Assembly: GCA_021785695.1 (NCBI GenBank)
Contig: JAJYEQ010000006.1
Location: forward strand, 1-64,000
Direction of reading: 5' to 3'
Length of the DNA stretch: 64,000 nt
DNA from: Actinomycetes bacterium
GTDB lineage: Bacteria > Actinomycetota > Acidimicrobiia > Acidimicrobiales > RAAP-2
Shown here one piece after another: positions 25,162 through 33,723 of the stretch. A program made the position numbers and the translations under genes. The notes under the pieces were generated by a model. The model had not been told where the DNA came from, searched no databases, and was given only the letters and a program-made list of their open reading frames with translations. How positions within the stretch are numbered: the first letter of the stretch is position 1; each line of letters starts with the position of its first letter.

Positions 25162-25235
25162 GCCCCCGTAGCTCAACTGGATAGAGCAGACGGTTTCTAC
25201 CCGTCAGGTTGCGGGTTCGACTCCTGCCGGGGGCG
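25162..25235 (+). tRNA. tRNA-Arg (anticodon TCT)
   Basis: Plus-strand cloverleaf. Acceptor GCCCCCG pairs with CGGGGGC; anticodon stem GACGG/CCGTC encloses loop TTTCTAC, giving TCT. Discriminator is G and CCA is not encoded. It reads AGA. Confidence 0.96.
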
Positions 25236-25253
25236 CCGCGCCGTCGCGCCGGG

Positions 25254-25328
25254 TCGGGAAGGCGGGATTTGAACCCGCGACCTCCTGGTCCCAAACCAGG
25301 CGCGCTAACCAAGCTGCGCTACTTCCCG
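25254..25328 (-). tRNA. tRNA-Pro (anticodon TGG)
   Basis: Minus-strand cloverleaf. Acceptor CGGGAAG pairs with CTTCCCG; the anticodon stem CCTGG/CCAGG encloses TTTGGGA, giving TGG. CCA is not encoded. It faces tRNA-Arg, with 18 bases between the 3' ends. Confidence 0.96.
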
Positions 25329-25377
25329 TCGTACCATCGTGGCACAGGGCGCTGGCCCCGGCGCGAGAGGAGACCCC

Positions 25378-26190
25378 GTGGGCTACCAGTGGATCATCGA
25401 CGGGCTGGACGAGACGTGGTCTTCGGTGGCCTCGTTGCTGGCCTCGCGCCCCGAGGAGGACTTCGATCGACCTACGCCATGCCCGGGCTGGAGCGTGCGC
25501 GACATCCTCAGCCATCTCACGGGCTTCGAGGAGTTCCTCAACGGTGCGCCCGTGCCGACGTTTGAGGGCCCGTTCCCCGACTACGTCCGCAATGACGTGG
25601 GCCGGTTCAACGAGGCCTTCGTCCAGGCGGCGCGCTCGGTGCGGGGCGACGACCTCCTCGAGAGGTTCCGGGGGGTCACGGGTGAGTCGCTGGACCGGCT
25701 GCGCGCGCTGAGCGATGCCGACTGGGATCGCGTGGGCTGGAGTCCCGAGGGGGAGCGCCCGTACCACCGCTTCCAAGAGACGCGCATCCTCGACGCGTGG
25801 ATTCACTTACAGGACCTGCGCGACGCGCTGCTCGAGCCGGACGACGACCACGGCATCGGCGAGGAGGTGGTGGTCAACCGCTTCGAGGCCGCGCTGCCCT
25901 ACATCGTCGGGCGTCGCATGGGAGTGGGCGAGGGGTTCACGCTTCAGGTGAACCTGGTGGGTCGGCTGGGACGCACGGCCCTGGTGCGGGTGCACGACGG
26001 GTGCGGCGAGGCCGTGGCGTCGCTGTCCCAGGCGCCCGACCTGGAGGTGACGACGCCGGTGGCCCTCTTCTGGCGACGCGCGGCCGGGCGCATCAGCGCC
26101 GAGGCGTGGCTCGCGACCTCAGCCACCGACGTGCGGGGTGACCCGGCCGCGGCCCGCGCCTTGGCCGACGCGCTCTGCGTCATGATCTGA
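25378..26190 (+). CDS. Maleylpyruvate isomerase-fold (DinB-like, TIGR03083-type) protein
   Basis: 270 residues. N-terminal DinB-like four-helix part: LASRPEEDFDRPTPCPGWSV, then RDILSHLTGFEEFLNG with a conserved His, and EGERPYHRFQETRILDAWIHL with further His residues that would bind a metal. These proteins are common in mycothiol-making actinobacteria and may be mycothiol-dependent, but the substrate is unknown. The C-terminal ~100 residues are the MDMPI-type extension. GTG 25378 is preferred because GAGAGGAG lies just upstream and homology starts at GYQWIIDGL. Followed by tig after 34 bases. Confidence 0.82.
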   Translation: MGYQWIIDGLDETWSSVASLLASRPEEDFDRPTPCPGWSVRDILSHLTGFEEFLNGAPVPTFEGPFPDYVRNDVGRFNEAFVQAARSVRGDDLLERFRGVTGESLDRLRALSDADWDRVGWSPEGERPYHRFQETRILDAWIHLQDLRDALLEPDDDHGIGEEVVVNRFEAALPYIVGRRMGVGEGFTLQVNLVGRLGRTALVRVHDGCGEAVASLSQAPDLEVTTPVALFWRRAAGRISAEAWLATSATDVRGDPAAARALADALCVMI

Positions 26191-26208
26191 GCCGGGGGAC
26201 GCGTCCAG

Positions 26209-26214
26209 TAGGCT
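26209..26214 (+). promoter_or_regulatory. -10 box of tig
   Basis: TAGGCT ends 10 bases before ATG 26225. The short leader has no strong ribosome binding site. Confidence 0.5.
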
Positions 26215-26224
26215 GGTCAGTCTT

Positions 26225-27568
26225 ATGCAGGCGACGATTTCGGGCCAGGAGAGCAATCGCGTCAAGGTCGTGGTCGACCTGGAGGAATCCGAGGTCGACC
26301 AGGCGATCGACCACGCGGCGGTGTCGCTGGCCTCCCAGGTCAATGTCAAGGGCTTCCGCCGCGGCAAGGTCCCCAAGAACGTTCTGGTGGCCCACCTGGG
26401 CGGGCCCGGCGTCTTGCGGGCCGAAGCCATCCGCGAGGCCGTCCCCACCTTCTACGCCCGGGCAGTCGACGAGACCGGCATCGACCCCATCGGGGAGCCC
26501 GAGGTCAACGTCGTTCGGGGCGAGGACAGCGGCCCGGTGAGCTTTGAGGTGGACGTCGAGGTGCGCCCCGAGCCCGAGATCCACGGCTACCAGGGGCTGC
26601 AGGTCACGCTGCCGTCGCCCCACGTGTCCGACACCGAGATCGAGGCGCTCATCGATCGGTACCGCGAGACCGACGCCACCTTGGCGCCGGTGGACCGCCC
26701 GATCGTCAATGGCGACGTGGTGACCCTGGACCTGCGTGTCGACCGACCCGACGGCGACGAGCCGCTGACGATGAGCGACTACATGTACACCGTCGGCTCC
26801 AACGCCCTGCTGCCCGGGGCCGACGAGCAGATTCTGGGGTTGCGGGCCGGTGAGGACCTGACCCTGGAGGGTCCGGTGGGTTCGGCGACCGGGACGTACC
26901 ACGTGCACCTCAGCCAGGTCCAGGAGCGGGTCATGCCCGAGCTGACCGATGCCTGGGTCCAGGAGAACACCGAGTGGCCGAGCGTCGAGGAGATGCGTGA
27001 TGGCCTGGTGCTCCAGGTGCGGCGTCGCAAGATCCTCGAGACCCGGCTGGCCGAGCGCGACGCGGCCCTGCTGGCGTTGGGCGAGCTGGTGGACGAGGGC
27101 GTCGTCCCCGAGGTGCTGGCCACCCAGGAGACCAACGAGCGACTCCACGACCTCGGCCACCGGCTGGCCGACCAGAAGCTCGAGCTCAACGACTTCTTGC
27201 GCGCGACGAATCAGACGCCCGACGGCCTCCTGGCCGCGCTGCGGACCGAGGCGGTGCGTGCCGTCCGCATCGACCTGGCGCTGCGGGCCCTGGTGCGCGC
27301 GGAGTCGCTCGAGCCCACCGACGCCGAAGTGGATGAGGAGCTGGCCTCGACGGCCGAGGCCATGGCGACGTCGGCCGAGAGCCTGCGCACCGATCTGCAC
27401 GAGTCGGGCCGCATGAGCGCCTTTCGCGCGGAGGTGGCCAAGAACAAGGCTGCCCAGTGGCTGCGCGACAACGTGACCTACGTCGATCCCGAGGGCGTGG
27501 CTATCGATCTGTCGCGTCTCGGAAACGGTGACGGTGACGGTGACGGCGACGAGCCGGCCGACGCGTAG
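26225..27568 (+). CDS. tig: Trigger factor
   Basis: 447 residues. A ribosome-bound chaperone that shields nascent chains near the exit tunnel. The ribosome-docking loop is [14 protein letters not shown]. The FKBP-like peptidyl-prolyl isomerase part follows, reaching about residue 240 ([15 protein letters not shown]). The C-terminal chaperone arms are helical. The acidic tail is a GDG repeat ([15 protein letters not shown]) encoded by repeated GGTGAC. It lies ahead of clpP with 10 bases between, and that gap contains the clpP -10 box. Confidence 0.95.
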   Translation: MQATISGQESNRVKVVVDLEESEVDQAIDHAAVSLASQVNVKGFRRGKVPKNVLVAHLGGPGVLRAEAIREAVPTFYARAVDETGIDPIGEPEVNVVRGEDSGPVSFEVDVEVRPEPEIHGYQGLQVTLPSPHVSDTEIEALIDRYRETDATLAPVDRPIVNGDVVTLDLRVDRPDGDEPLTMSDYMYTVGSNALLPGADEQILGLRAGEDLTLEGPVGSATGTYHVHLSQVQERVMPELTDAWVQENTEWPSVEEMRDGLVLQVRRRKILETRLAERDAALLALGELVDEGVVPEVLATQETNERLHDLGHRLADQKLELNDFLRATNQTPDGLLAALRTEAVRAVRIDLALRALVRAESLEPTDAEVDEELASTAEAMATSAESLRTDLHESGRMSAFRAEVAKNKAAQWLRDNVTYVDPEGVAIDLSRLGNGDGDGDGDEPADA

Positions 27569-27571
27569 GGT
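27566..27571 (+). promoter_or_regulatory. -10 box, leaderless type, of clpP
   Basis: TAGGGT overlaps the tig stop codon (TAG) and ends 7 bases before GTG 27579. Confidence 0.5.
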
Positions 27572-27578
27572 GGGCGGC

Positions 27579-28184
27579 GTGCACGAGCATCGCGTTCAGA
27601 ACTATCTGGTTCCCACCGTTGTCGAGTCGTCCAATCGCGGGGAGCGGGCCTACGACCTCTACAGCCGCCTGCTGCGCGAGCGCATCGTCTTCTTGGGCAC
27701 GCCCATCGACGACACCGTCGCCAACCTGGTGTGCGCGCAGATGCTCTTCTTGGAGTCCGAGGACCCCGAGAAGGACATCAGTCTCTACATCAACTCTCCC
27801 GGTGGCGACATCACCGGCCTGCTGGCGATCTACGACACGATGAAGTACATCAAGCCCGACGTGTCGACGTTCTGCTTCGGGCAAGCCGCCTCGGCGGCCG
27901 CGGTCCTGCTGGCCGCGGGCGCTCGCGGCAAGCGCTACGCCTTGCCCCACGCGCGGGTCCTGCTGCACCAGCCCTGGGGCGGTGTGGGCGGGCAGGCCTC
28001 CGACATCGAGATCCAGGCGCGCGAGATCTTGCGCATGAAGGACATGCTCAACGAGATGCTGGCGGCCGACACGGGACAGCCCATCGATCGCATTTTGCGC
28101 GATACCGATCGGGACTTCATCATCGGTGCGGCCGAGGCCGTCGAGTACGGCCTGATCGACGAGGTTATCTCCTCGCGTCTGTAG
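27579..28184 (+). CDS. clpP: ATP-dependent Clp protease proteolytic subunit
   Basis: 201 residues. The serine peptidase subunit of the Clp machine. Catalytic Ser105 lies in FGQAASAAA, His130 in [11 protein letters not shown], and the Asp in the RDTDRDF stretch near residue 177. The IGF-loop binding pocket region is of normal length. GTG 27579 is chosen because [11 protein letters not shown] begins the mature-like N-terminus and TAGGGT ends 7 bases before it; earlier starts lie inside tig. It precedes clpX, separated by a hairpin plus T-run. Confidence 0.96.
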   Translation: MHEHRVQNYLVPTVVESSNRGERAYDLYSRLLRERIVFLGTPIDDTVANLVCAQMLFLESEDPEKDISLYINSPGGDITGLLAIYDTMKYIKPDVSTFCFGQAASAAAVLLAAGARGKRYALPHARVLLHQPWGGVGGQASDIEIQAREILRMKDMLNEMLAADTGQPIDRILRDTDRDFIIGAAEAVEYGLIDEVISSRL

Positions 28185-28186
28185 AT

Positions 28187-28217
28187 GCCCGCCTTGGCGG
28201 GCCGGGTCTTTTAGGAT
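28187..28217 (+). terminator. Terminator-like hairpin fused to the clpX -10 box
   Basis: GCCCGC (28187-28192), loop CTTG, GCGGGC (28197-28202), then CGGGTCTTTT. The T-run runs straight into TAGGAT (28212-28217), the -10 box of clpX. Upstream transcription would stop where clpX transcription begins. Confidence 0.65.
28212..28217 (+). promoter_or_regulatory. -10 box of clpX
   Basis: TAGGAT, 31 bases before GTG 28249, preceded by the T-run of the hairpin. clpX has a good ribosome binding site (GGAGGGA). Confidence 0.55.
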
Positions 28218-28248
28218 GGATCCGGTCCGGTCGGTTCGGAGGGATGCC

Positions 28249-29505
<1,257 letters not shown>

Positions 29506-29506
29506 G

Positions 29507-30835
29507 GTGCGATTCGCCGGCTACACCGAGGCGGTGACGTGGCTCGAGTCGCACGTTGACTTCGAGCGCGTGATGCGTCCGCGGCGCGTGCCGCCGACGC
29601 TGCAGCCAGTCGTCGAGACGCTGGCCTACGTGGCCGACCCGCACCGCGACTACGCGACGGTGCACGTGACGGGAACCAACGGCAAGGGGAGCACCACGAC
29701 ACTGGTCGCGGCGCTGCTGGCCGAGACGGGACTGCGCGTGGGCCAGTTCACCAGTCCCGACCTCCACGCGGTCAACGAGCGCATCGCCGTGAACGGCCAG
29801 TACATTCAGGATGAGGACCTGATCACGCTCCTGTCGCGCCTGGCCGACGTGGAGCAGGTTACGGGCATCGTGCTGACGCGCTTCGAGATCCTGACCGTCG
29901 CGGCCCTGCTGCACTTCTCCGATGAGGGGGTCGACGTCGCCGTGATCGAGGTCGGGCTGGGTGGCACCTGGGATGCGACCAACGTCATCGACTCCCGGGT
30001 CGCCGTGCTGACCAACGTCGACCTCGACCACACGCAGGTTTTAGGTCCCACGATCAGCGATATCACCCGGGACAAGGTGGGGATCTTCCGCGCGGCGGGA
30101 CGCGCAATCGTGGGGACCACCAACGCCATCGTCGTGCCCATCGCTCGCCAGCGTCTCGCCGACCTGGACGCCGAGGGCTGGTTCGTGGGCCAGGACTTCG
30201 ACCTGGTGGCCAACGACCTGGCCGTGGGGGGCCGGCGCCTCACGATGCGCACGCCCTTTGCTCAGTATCGTGACGTGGCCCTCAGCCTGCACGGGATCCA
30301 TCAAGGGGCCAACGCGACGACCGCGGTCGTCGCGGCCGAGGCATTCCTCGGTCGCGCCCTGGGCGACGACGTGGTGCGCGGCGCCCTCTCGACCGCGCGC
30401 ATGCCCGGGCGTCTCGAGGTGGTGGGCTGGGAGCCAACGGTCCTGGTCGACGGGGCTCACAACCCTGCGGGGGTCAGCGTGCTGGTGGCGAGCCTGGAGG
30501 ACGCCTTCGAGGTTCCCGGGCGTCGCCACTGCATCGTCGGCATGCTGCGGGGACGCGACCTCGACGAGATGGTCGAGCCACTCGTGCGCTACGGCTTCGA
30601 CGAGTTCGTCTGCTGCGCGCCGGACTCGCCCCGGGCGGTTCCCGCCGTGGAGGTGGCCACCGCTCTGTGGCGCCACGGCGTGCGTGCGGTGGTGGAGGAG
30701 AGCCCCGCAGCGGCCCTGGCCCTGGTGCGGGCGAGTGCGGACGCCGAGGATCTGATCGTGGTGACCGGAAGCCTCTACGTGGTCGCCGAGGCCCGGGCCG
30801 AGGCTCTCGGCCTGCCACCACACCACCGCGCCTGA
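29507..30835 (+). CDS. folC: Bifunctional folylpolyglutamate / dihydrofolate synthase
   Basis: 442 residues. It adds glutamate to dihydropteroate and to folates. The ATP loop is VHVTGTNGKGSTTT; the omega-like segment reads SPDLHAVNERIAVNG. Other Mur-ligase family pieces are GGTWDATNVID, NVDLDHTQVLG and VDGAHNPAGVS. GTG 29507 lies one base after the clpX stop, and homology (YTEAVTWL) begins ten residues on. No valine tRNA synthetase precedes it, unlike many actinobacteria. Confidence 0.94.
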   Translation: MRFAGYTEAVTWLESHVDFERVMRPRRVPPTLQPVVETLAYVADPHRDYATVHVTGTNGKGSTTTLVAALLAETGLRVGQFTSPDLHAVNERIAVNGQYIQDEDLITLLSRLADVEQVTGIVLTRFEILTVAALLHFSDEGVDVAVIEVGLGGTWDATNVIDSRVAVLTNVDLDHTQVLGPTISDITRDKVGIFRAAGRAIVGTTNAIVVPIARQRLADLDAEGWFVGQDFDLVANDLAVGGRRLTMRTPFAQYRDVALSLHGIHQGANATTAVVAAEAFLGRALGDDVVRGALSTARMPGRLEVVGWEPTVLVDGAHNPAGVSVLVASLEDAFEVPGRRHCIVGMLRGRDLDEMVEPLVRYGFDEFVCCAPDSPRAVPAVEVATALWRHGVRAVVEESPAAALALVRASADAEDLIVVTGSLYVVAEARAEALGLPPHHRA

Positions 30836-30852
30836 TTCGGCGGCGTGCCTGT

Positions 30853-30858
30853 TAGATT
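30853..30858 (+). promoter_or_regulatory. -10 box, leaderless type, of ndk
   Basis: TAGATT ends 8 bases before GTG 30867, with no ribosome binding site between. Confidence 0.45.
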
Positions 30859-30866
30859 CGTCCCTC

Positions 30867-31274
30867 GTGGATCGGACCCTGGTCATCATCAAGCCCGACG
30901 CCGTCGAGCGTGGGCTCAGCGGCGAGATCGTGGCGCGGCTTGAGCGCAAGGGGCTGCATCTGGTGGCCGCACAGCTGCGCACCATCGACGCGGACACCGC
31001 TGCTTCGCACTACGCCGAGCACGTGGGGCGCTCCTACTACGCGGCCCTGGTGGACTTCATCACGCGCGGCCCGTCGCTGGTGCTGGTGGTCGCCGGCGTG
31101 CCGGAGGTCTGGCGCGTGGTGCGCACGCTGATGGGATCGACGAACCCCCTCGAGGCCGCACCGGGCACGATCCGGGGGGACTTCGGGCTGATCACCCGGG
31201 AGAACCTGGTCCACGGCTCGGACTCGCCCGAGGCGGCTGCGCGCGAGATCGCGCTCTTCTTCCCGACGCTGTGA
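30867..31274 (+). CDS. ndk: Nucleoside diphosphate kinase
   Basis: 135 residues, normal size. It passes phosphate between nucleoside di- and triphosphates through a phosphohistidine. His116 sits in NLVHGSDSPE, the invariant motif. The N-terminus TLVIIKPDAVERG is typical. GTG 30867 is required by MDRTLVIIKP, and TAGATT lies 8 bases before it. Confidence 0.97.
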   Translation: MDRTLVIIKPDAVERGLSGEIVARLERKGLHLVAAQLRTIDADTAASHYAEHVGRSYYAALVDFITRGPSLVLVVAGVPEVWRVVRTLMGSTNPLEAAPGTIRGDFGLITRENLVHGSDSPEAAAREIALFFPTL

Positions 31275-31308
31275 TCAACGTGCGTGGCCGACCGCGCCGC
31301 GCGTGCCC

Positions 31309-31314
31309 TAGCCT
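31309..31314 (+). promoter_or_regulatory. -10 box of the mreB operon
   Basis: TAGCCT, 49 bases before ATG 31364. The leader carries GAGGG as ribosome binding site. Confidence 0.45.
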
Positions 31315-31363
31315 GGTGGGGGTGAGCCTGGGTCAGGCGCGTCGAATTCGATAGAGGGTCGTC

Positions 31364-32395
31364 ATGGTTGATAGTCGCTTCACCATCCTGGGGCGGGACA
31401 TGGCCGTCGACCTCGGGACCGCCAACACCCTGGTCTACGTCCGCGGTCGCGGGATCATCCTGAACGAGCCGTCCGTCGTGGCCGTGGACGTGAAGGACGG
31501 CAAGCCCCTGGCCGTGGGCGCCGAGGCCAAGCGCATGATCGGGCGCACGCCGAGCAACATCCAGGCCATCCGCCCGCTCAAGGACGGCGTCATCGCTGAC
31601 TTCGAGATCTGCGAGAAGATGCTGCGCTACTTCATCCATCGCGTGCACCAGCGCCGCTTCGCCAAGCCGCGCATGGTCATCTGCGTGCCCTCGGGAATCA
31701 CCGGCGTCGAGCAGCGCGCCGTCATGGAGGCGGCCGAGTTCGCCGGCGCGCGCAAGGCCTACATCATCGAGGAGCCCATGGCCGCGGCCATCGGGGCGGG
31801 ACTGCCCGTGCACGAGCCGAGCGGCAACATGGTCGTCGACATCGGCGGCGGCACGACCGAGGTCGCGGTGATCTCGCTGGGCGGCATCGTGACGAGCCAG
31901 TCGATCCGCGTGGGCGGTGACGAGCTCGACGAGGCGATCGTGGCCTTCGTGAAGAAGGAGTTCCAGCTGGCCCTGGGCGAGCGCACAGCCGAGGAGATCA
32001 AGATCCAGCTGGGCTCGGCGTACCCGCTCGAGACCGAGCTGCGCGCCGAGATCCGCGGTCGCGACCTCGTGACCGGGCTTCCCAAGACCGTCATCATCTC
32101 CACCGAGCAGATCCGCCAAGCCATCGAGGAGCCCGTCCAGGCCATCGTGGACGCCGTCAAGGTCACCCTGGACCGGACCCCGCCTGAGCTCGCCGCCGAC
32201 CTGATGGAGCAGGGGATCGTCCTCACCGGTGGCGGCGCGCTCCTCAACGGCATCGCCCAACGGCTGGAGGTCGAGACCAACATGCCGATCGTCATCGCCA
32301 ACGACCCGCTGAACTGCGTGGCGCTGGGCAGTGGGATGTGCTTGGAGGAACTCGAGACCTTCGCGCGGGTACTGAAGTCCAGCCCGGCTCGCTAA
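31364..32395 (+). CDS. mreB: Rod-shape-determining actin homologue MreB
   Basis: 343 residues. An actin-fold ATPase filament at the inner membrane that guides elongation-mode peptidoglycan synthesis. Nucleotide motifs are VDLGTANTLVYV (phosphate 1), VVDIGGGTTEVAVIS (phosphate 2) and VLTGGGALLNG (adenosine). The operon continues with mreC, mreD and mrdA, so the cell is probably rod-shaped or elongated. RBS GAGGG about 7 bases before the ATG. Confidence 0.97.
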   Translation: MVDSRFTILGRDMAVDLGTANTLVYVRGRGIILNEPSVVAVDVKDGKPLAVGAEAKRMIGRTPSNIQAIRPLKDGVIADFEICEKMLRYFIHRVHQRRFAKPRMVICVPSGITGVEQRAVMEAAEFAGARKAYIIEEPMAAAIGAGLPVHEPSGNMVVDIGGGTTEVAVISLGGIVTSQSIRVGGDELDEAIVAFVKKEFQLALGERTAEEIKIQLGSAYPLETELRAEIRGRDLVTGLPKTVIISTEQIRQAIEEPVQAIVDAVKVTLDRTPPELAADLMEQGIVLTGGGALLNGIAQRLEVETNMPIVIANDPLNCVALGSGMCLEELETFARVLKSSPAR

Positions 32396-32398
32396 GCC

Positions 32399-33217
32399 GT
32401 GGCCAGCGACCGTTCCAAGCGGCGCGCCTGGACCCTGGGGGTCACCGCGCTGGTCGTTGTGACCGCCCTGTACCTGACCGTGGGCGTGATGTCCGGGCTG
32501 CGCCGCGCGGCCAACCTGGTGGTCGCGCCCTTCGCCTGGACGGTGGACGAGGTGTCGCTGCCCGTCGGCCACCTGCTGGCCGGCGCGATCAACTACAGCG
32601 ACGTCGTCGCGCAGAACGAGCGACTGCGCTACGAGCTCGGCCGCGCCCAGCAGCGCACCGAGGAGAGCTGGGCCATGGAGCGCCAGCTGACCCAGCTGAC
32701 CACCGAGCTCCACGTCCCCTTCGTCGGCACCCTGGCCACCGTGGCGGCCCAGGTGACGACGTTCTCCCCGTCGAACTTCGCGGCGACCTTTGACATCTCC
32801 AAGGGGCAGGACCAGGGCGTGCTCGTGGGCATGCCCGTCGTGGCCAACGGCGGCCTGGTGGGCGTGGTGGTGTCGACCAGCCCCAACGGCGCGACGGTCC
32901 GGATGATCAGCGATGGCCAGAGCGTCGTGGGGGTCACCTTTGGCAACGCGCACAGCTCGTTCGTACTGGCGGGCACGGGTCTGGGCAACAGCCTGGTGGC
33001 CAACAGCGCCGCCTTGGGCGCGCCGCCGCGGATGGGCCAGCTGCTCTCGACTGACGGTCTCAACGGGGGGCTCTATCCGCCCGGGCTGCCCGTGGCGCGC
33101 GTGACCAGTGTCTCGGGCAGTGCCGGCGCCGGCACGATCAGCGTGCGCGCCCAGCCCGTCGCCGACCTCAGCCACCTGTTCTACGTGGACGTCGTGCTCT
33201 GGGAGCCTGCGACGTGA
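32399..33217 (+). CDS. mreC: Rod-shape-determining protein MreC
   Basis: 272 residues. A single-span membrane protein that links MreB to the periplasmic elongation machinery. The hydrophobic segment is about 11-31 (WTLGVTALVVVTALYLTVGV); a coiled coil follows (NERLRYELGRAQQRTEESW). The beta-domain has FAATFDISKGQDQGVLVGMPV and GLVGVVVSTSPNGATVRMI. It begins 3 bases after mreB, and its stop overlaps the mreD GTG by 4 bases. Confidence 0.94.
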   Translation: MASDRSKRRAWTLGVTALVVVTALYLTVGVMSGLRRAANLVVAPFAWTVDEVSLPVGHLLAGAINYSDVVAQNERLRYELGRAQQRTEESWAMERQLTQLTTELHVPFVGTLATVAAQVTTFSPSNFAATFDISKGQDQGVLVGMPVVANGGLVGVVVSTSPNGATVRMISDGQSVVGVTFGNAHSSFVLAGTGLGNSLVANSAALGAPPRMGQLLSTDGLNGGLYPPGLPVARVTSVSGSAGAGTISVRAQPVADLSHLFYVDVVLWEPAT

Positions 33218-33723
33218 GTCGGGCGGTCATCCCGCTGACCGTCGTCACGCTGTTCGTGGTCGCCATCCAGCTCCAGCTGCTCTCGACGCTGCGCGCGGCC
33301 GGGGCCGTGGTCATGCTGGTGTGGCTCTGGCCCTTCGTGGTCGGCCTGACCGGGGCGCTGGTCCCGGCCCTGTGGGTCGCTGCGCTGTCGGGACTGTTCT
33401 TCGACACCCGCTCGACGACGCCCTTCGGGCTGACGATCATCGTGGCCCTGGCGCTGGCCTGGTTCGCCGCGCGCCTGGGACGAGAGGGGGTGGGCGACCT
33501 GGACTCGGCCGCGTGGTGGGTGCCCCCGATGCTGGCGGGCCTGGCGGGCCTGCTCGCACCGGCGGGCTATGTGGCCCTGGCGACCGTGGCCCAGGATCCG
33601 GGCCTGTGGCGTGACCACCTCCTGGCGTCCATGGTCGCCAACGCCATCGTGTTTGCGATCGTGGCGCGACCGCTGGCTCGTCTGGCGCGCCGGCTCACCC
33701 TGGGCGGACGGGGTCGCTCGTGA
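33214..33723 (+). CDS. mreD: Rod-shape-determining protein MreD
   Basis: 169 residues, about five membrane spans. It has the MreD pattern (VVMLVWLWPFVVGLTGALVP, then GLFFDTRSTTPFGLTIIV), which matches the MreD FDTRS-type loop. Sequence is weakly conserved in the family, so placement between mreC and mrdA is the main support. Starts with GTGA overlap on mreC and ends with GTGA overlap on mrdA. Confidence 0.9.
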   Translation: MSRAVIPLTVVTLFVVAIQLQLLSTLRAAGAVVMLVWLWPFVVGLTGALVPALWVAALSGLFFDTRSTTPFGLTIIVALALAWFAARLGREGVGDLDSAAWWVPPMLAGLAGLLAPAGYVALATVAQDPGLWRDHLLASMVANAIVFAIVARPLARLARRLTLGGRGRS

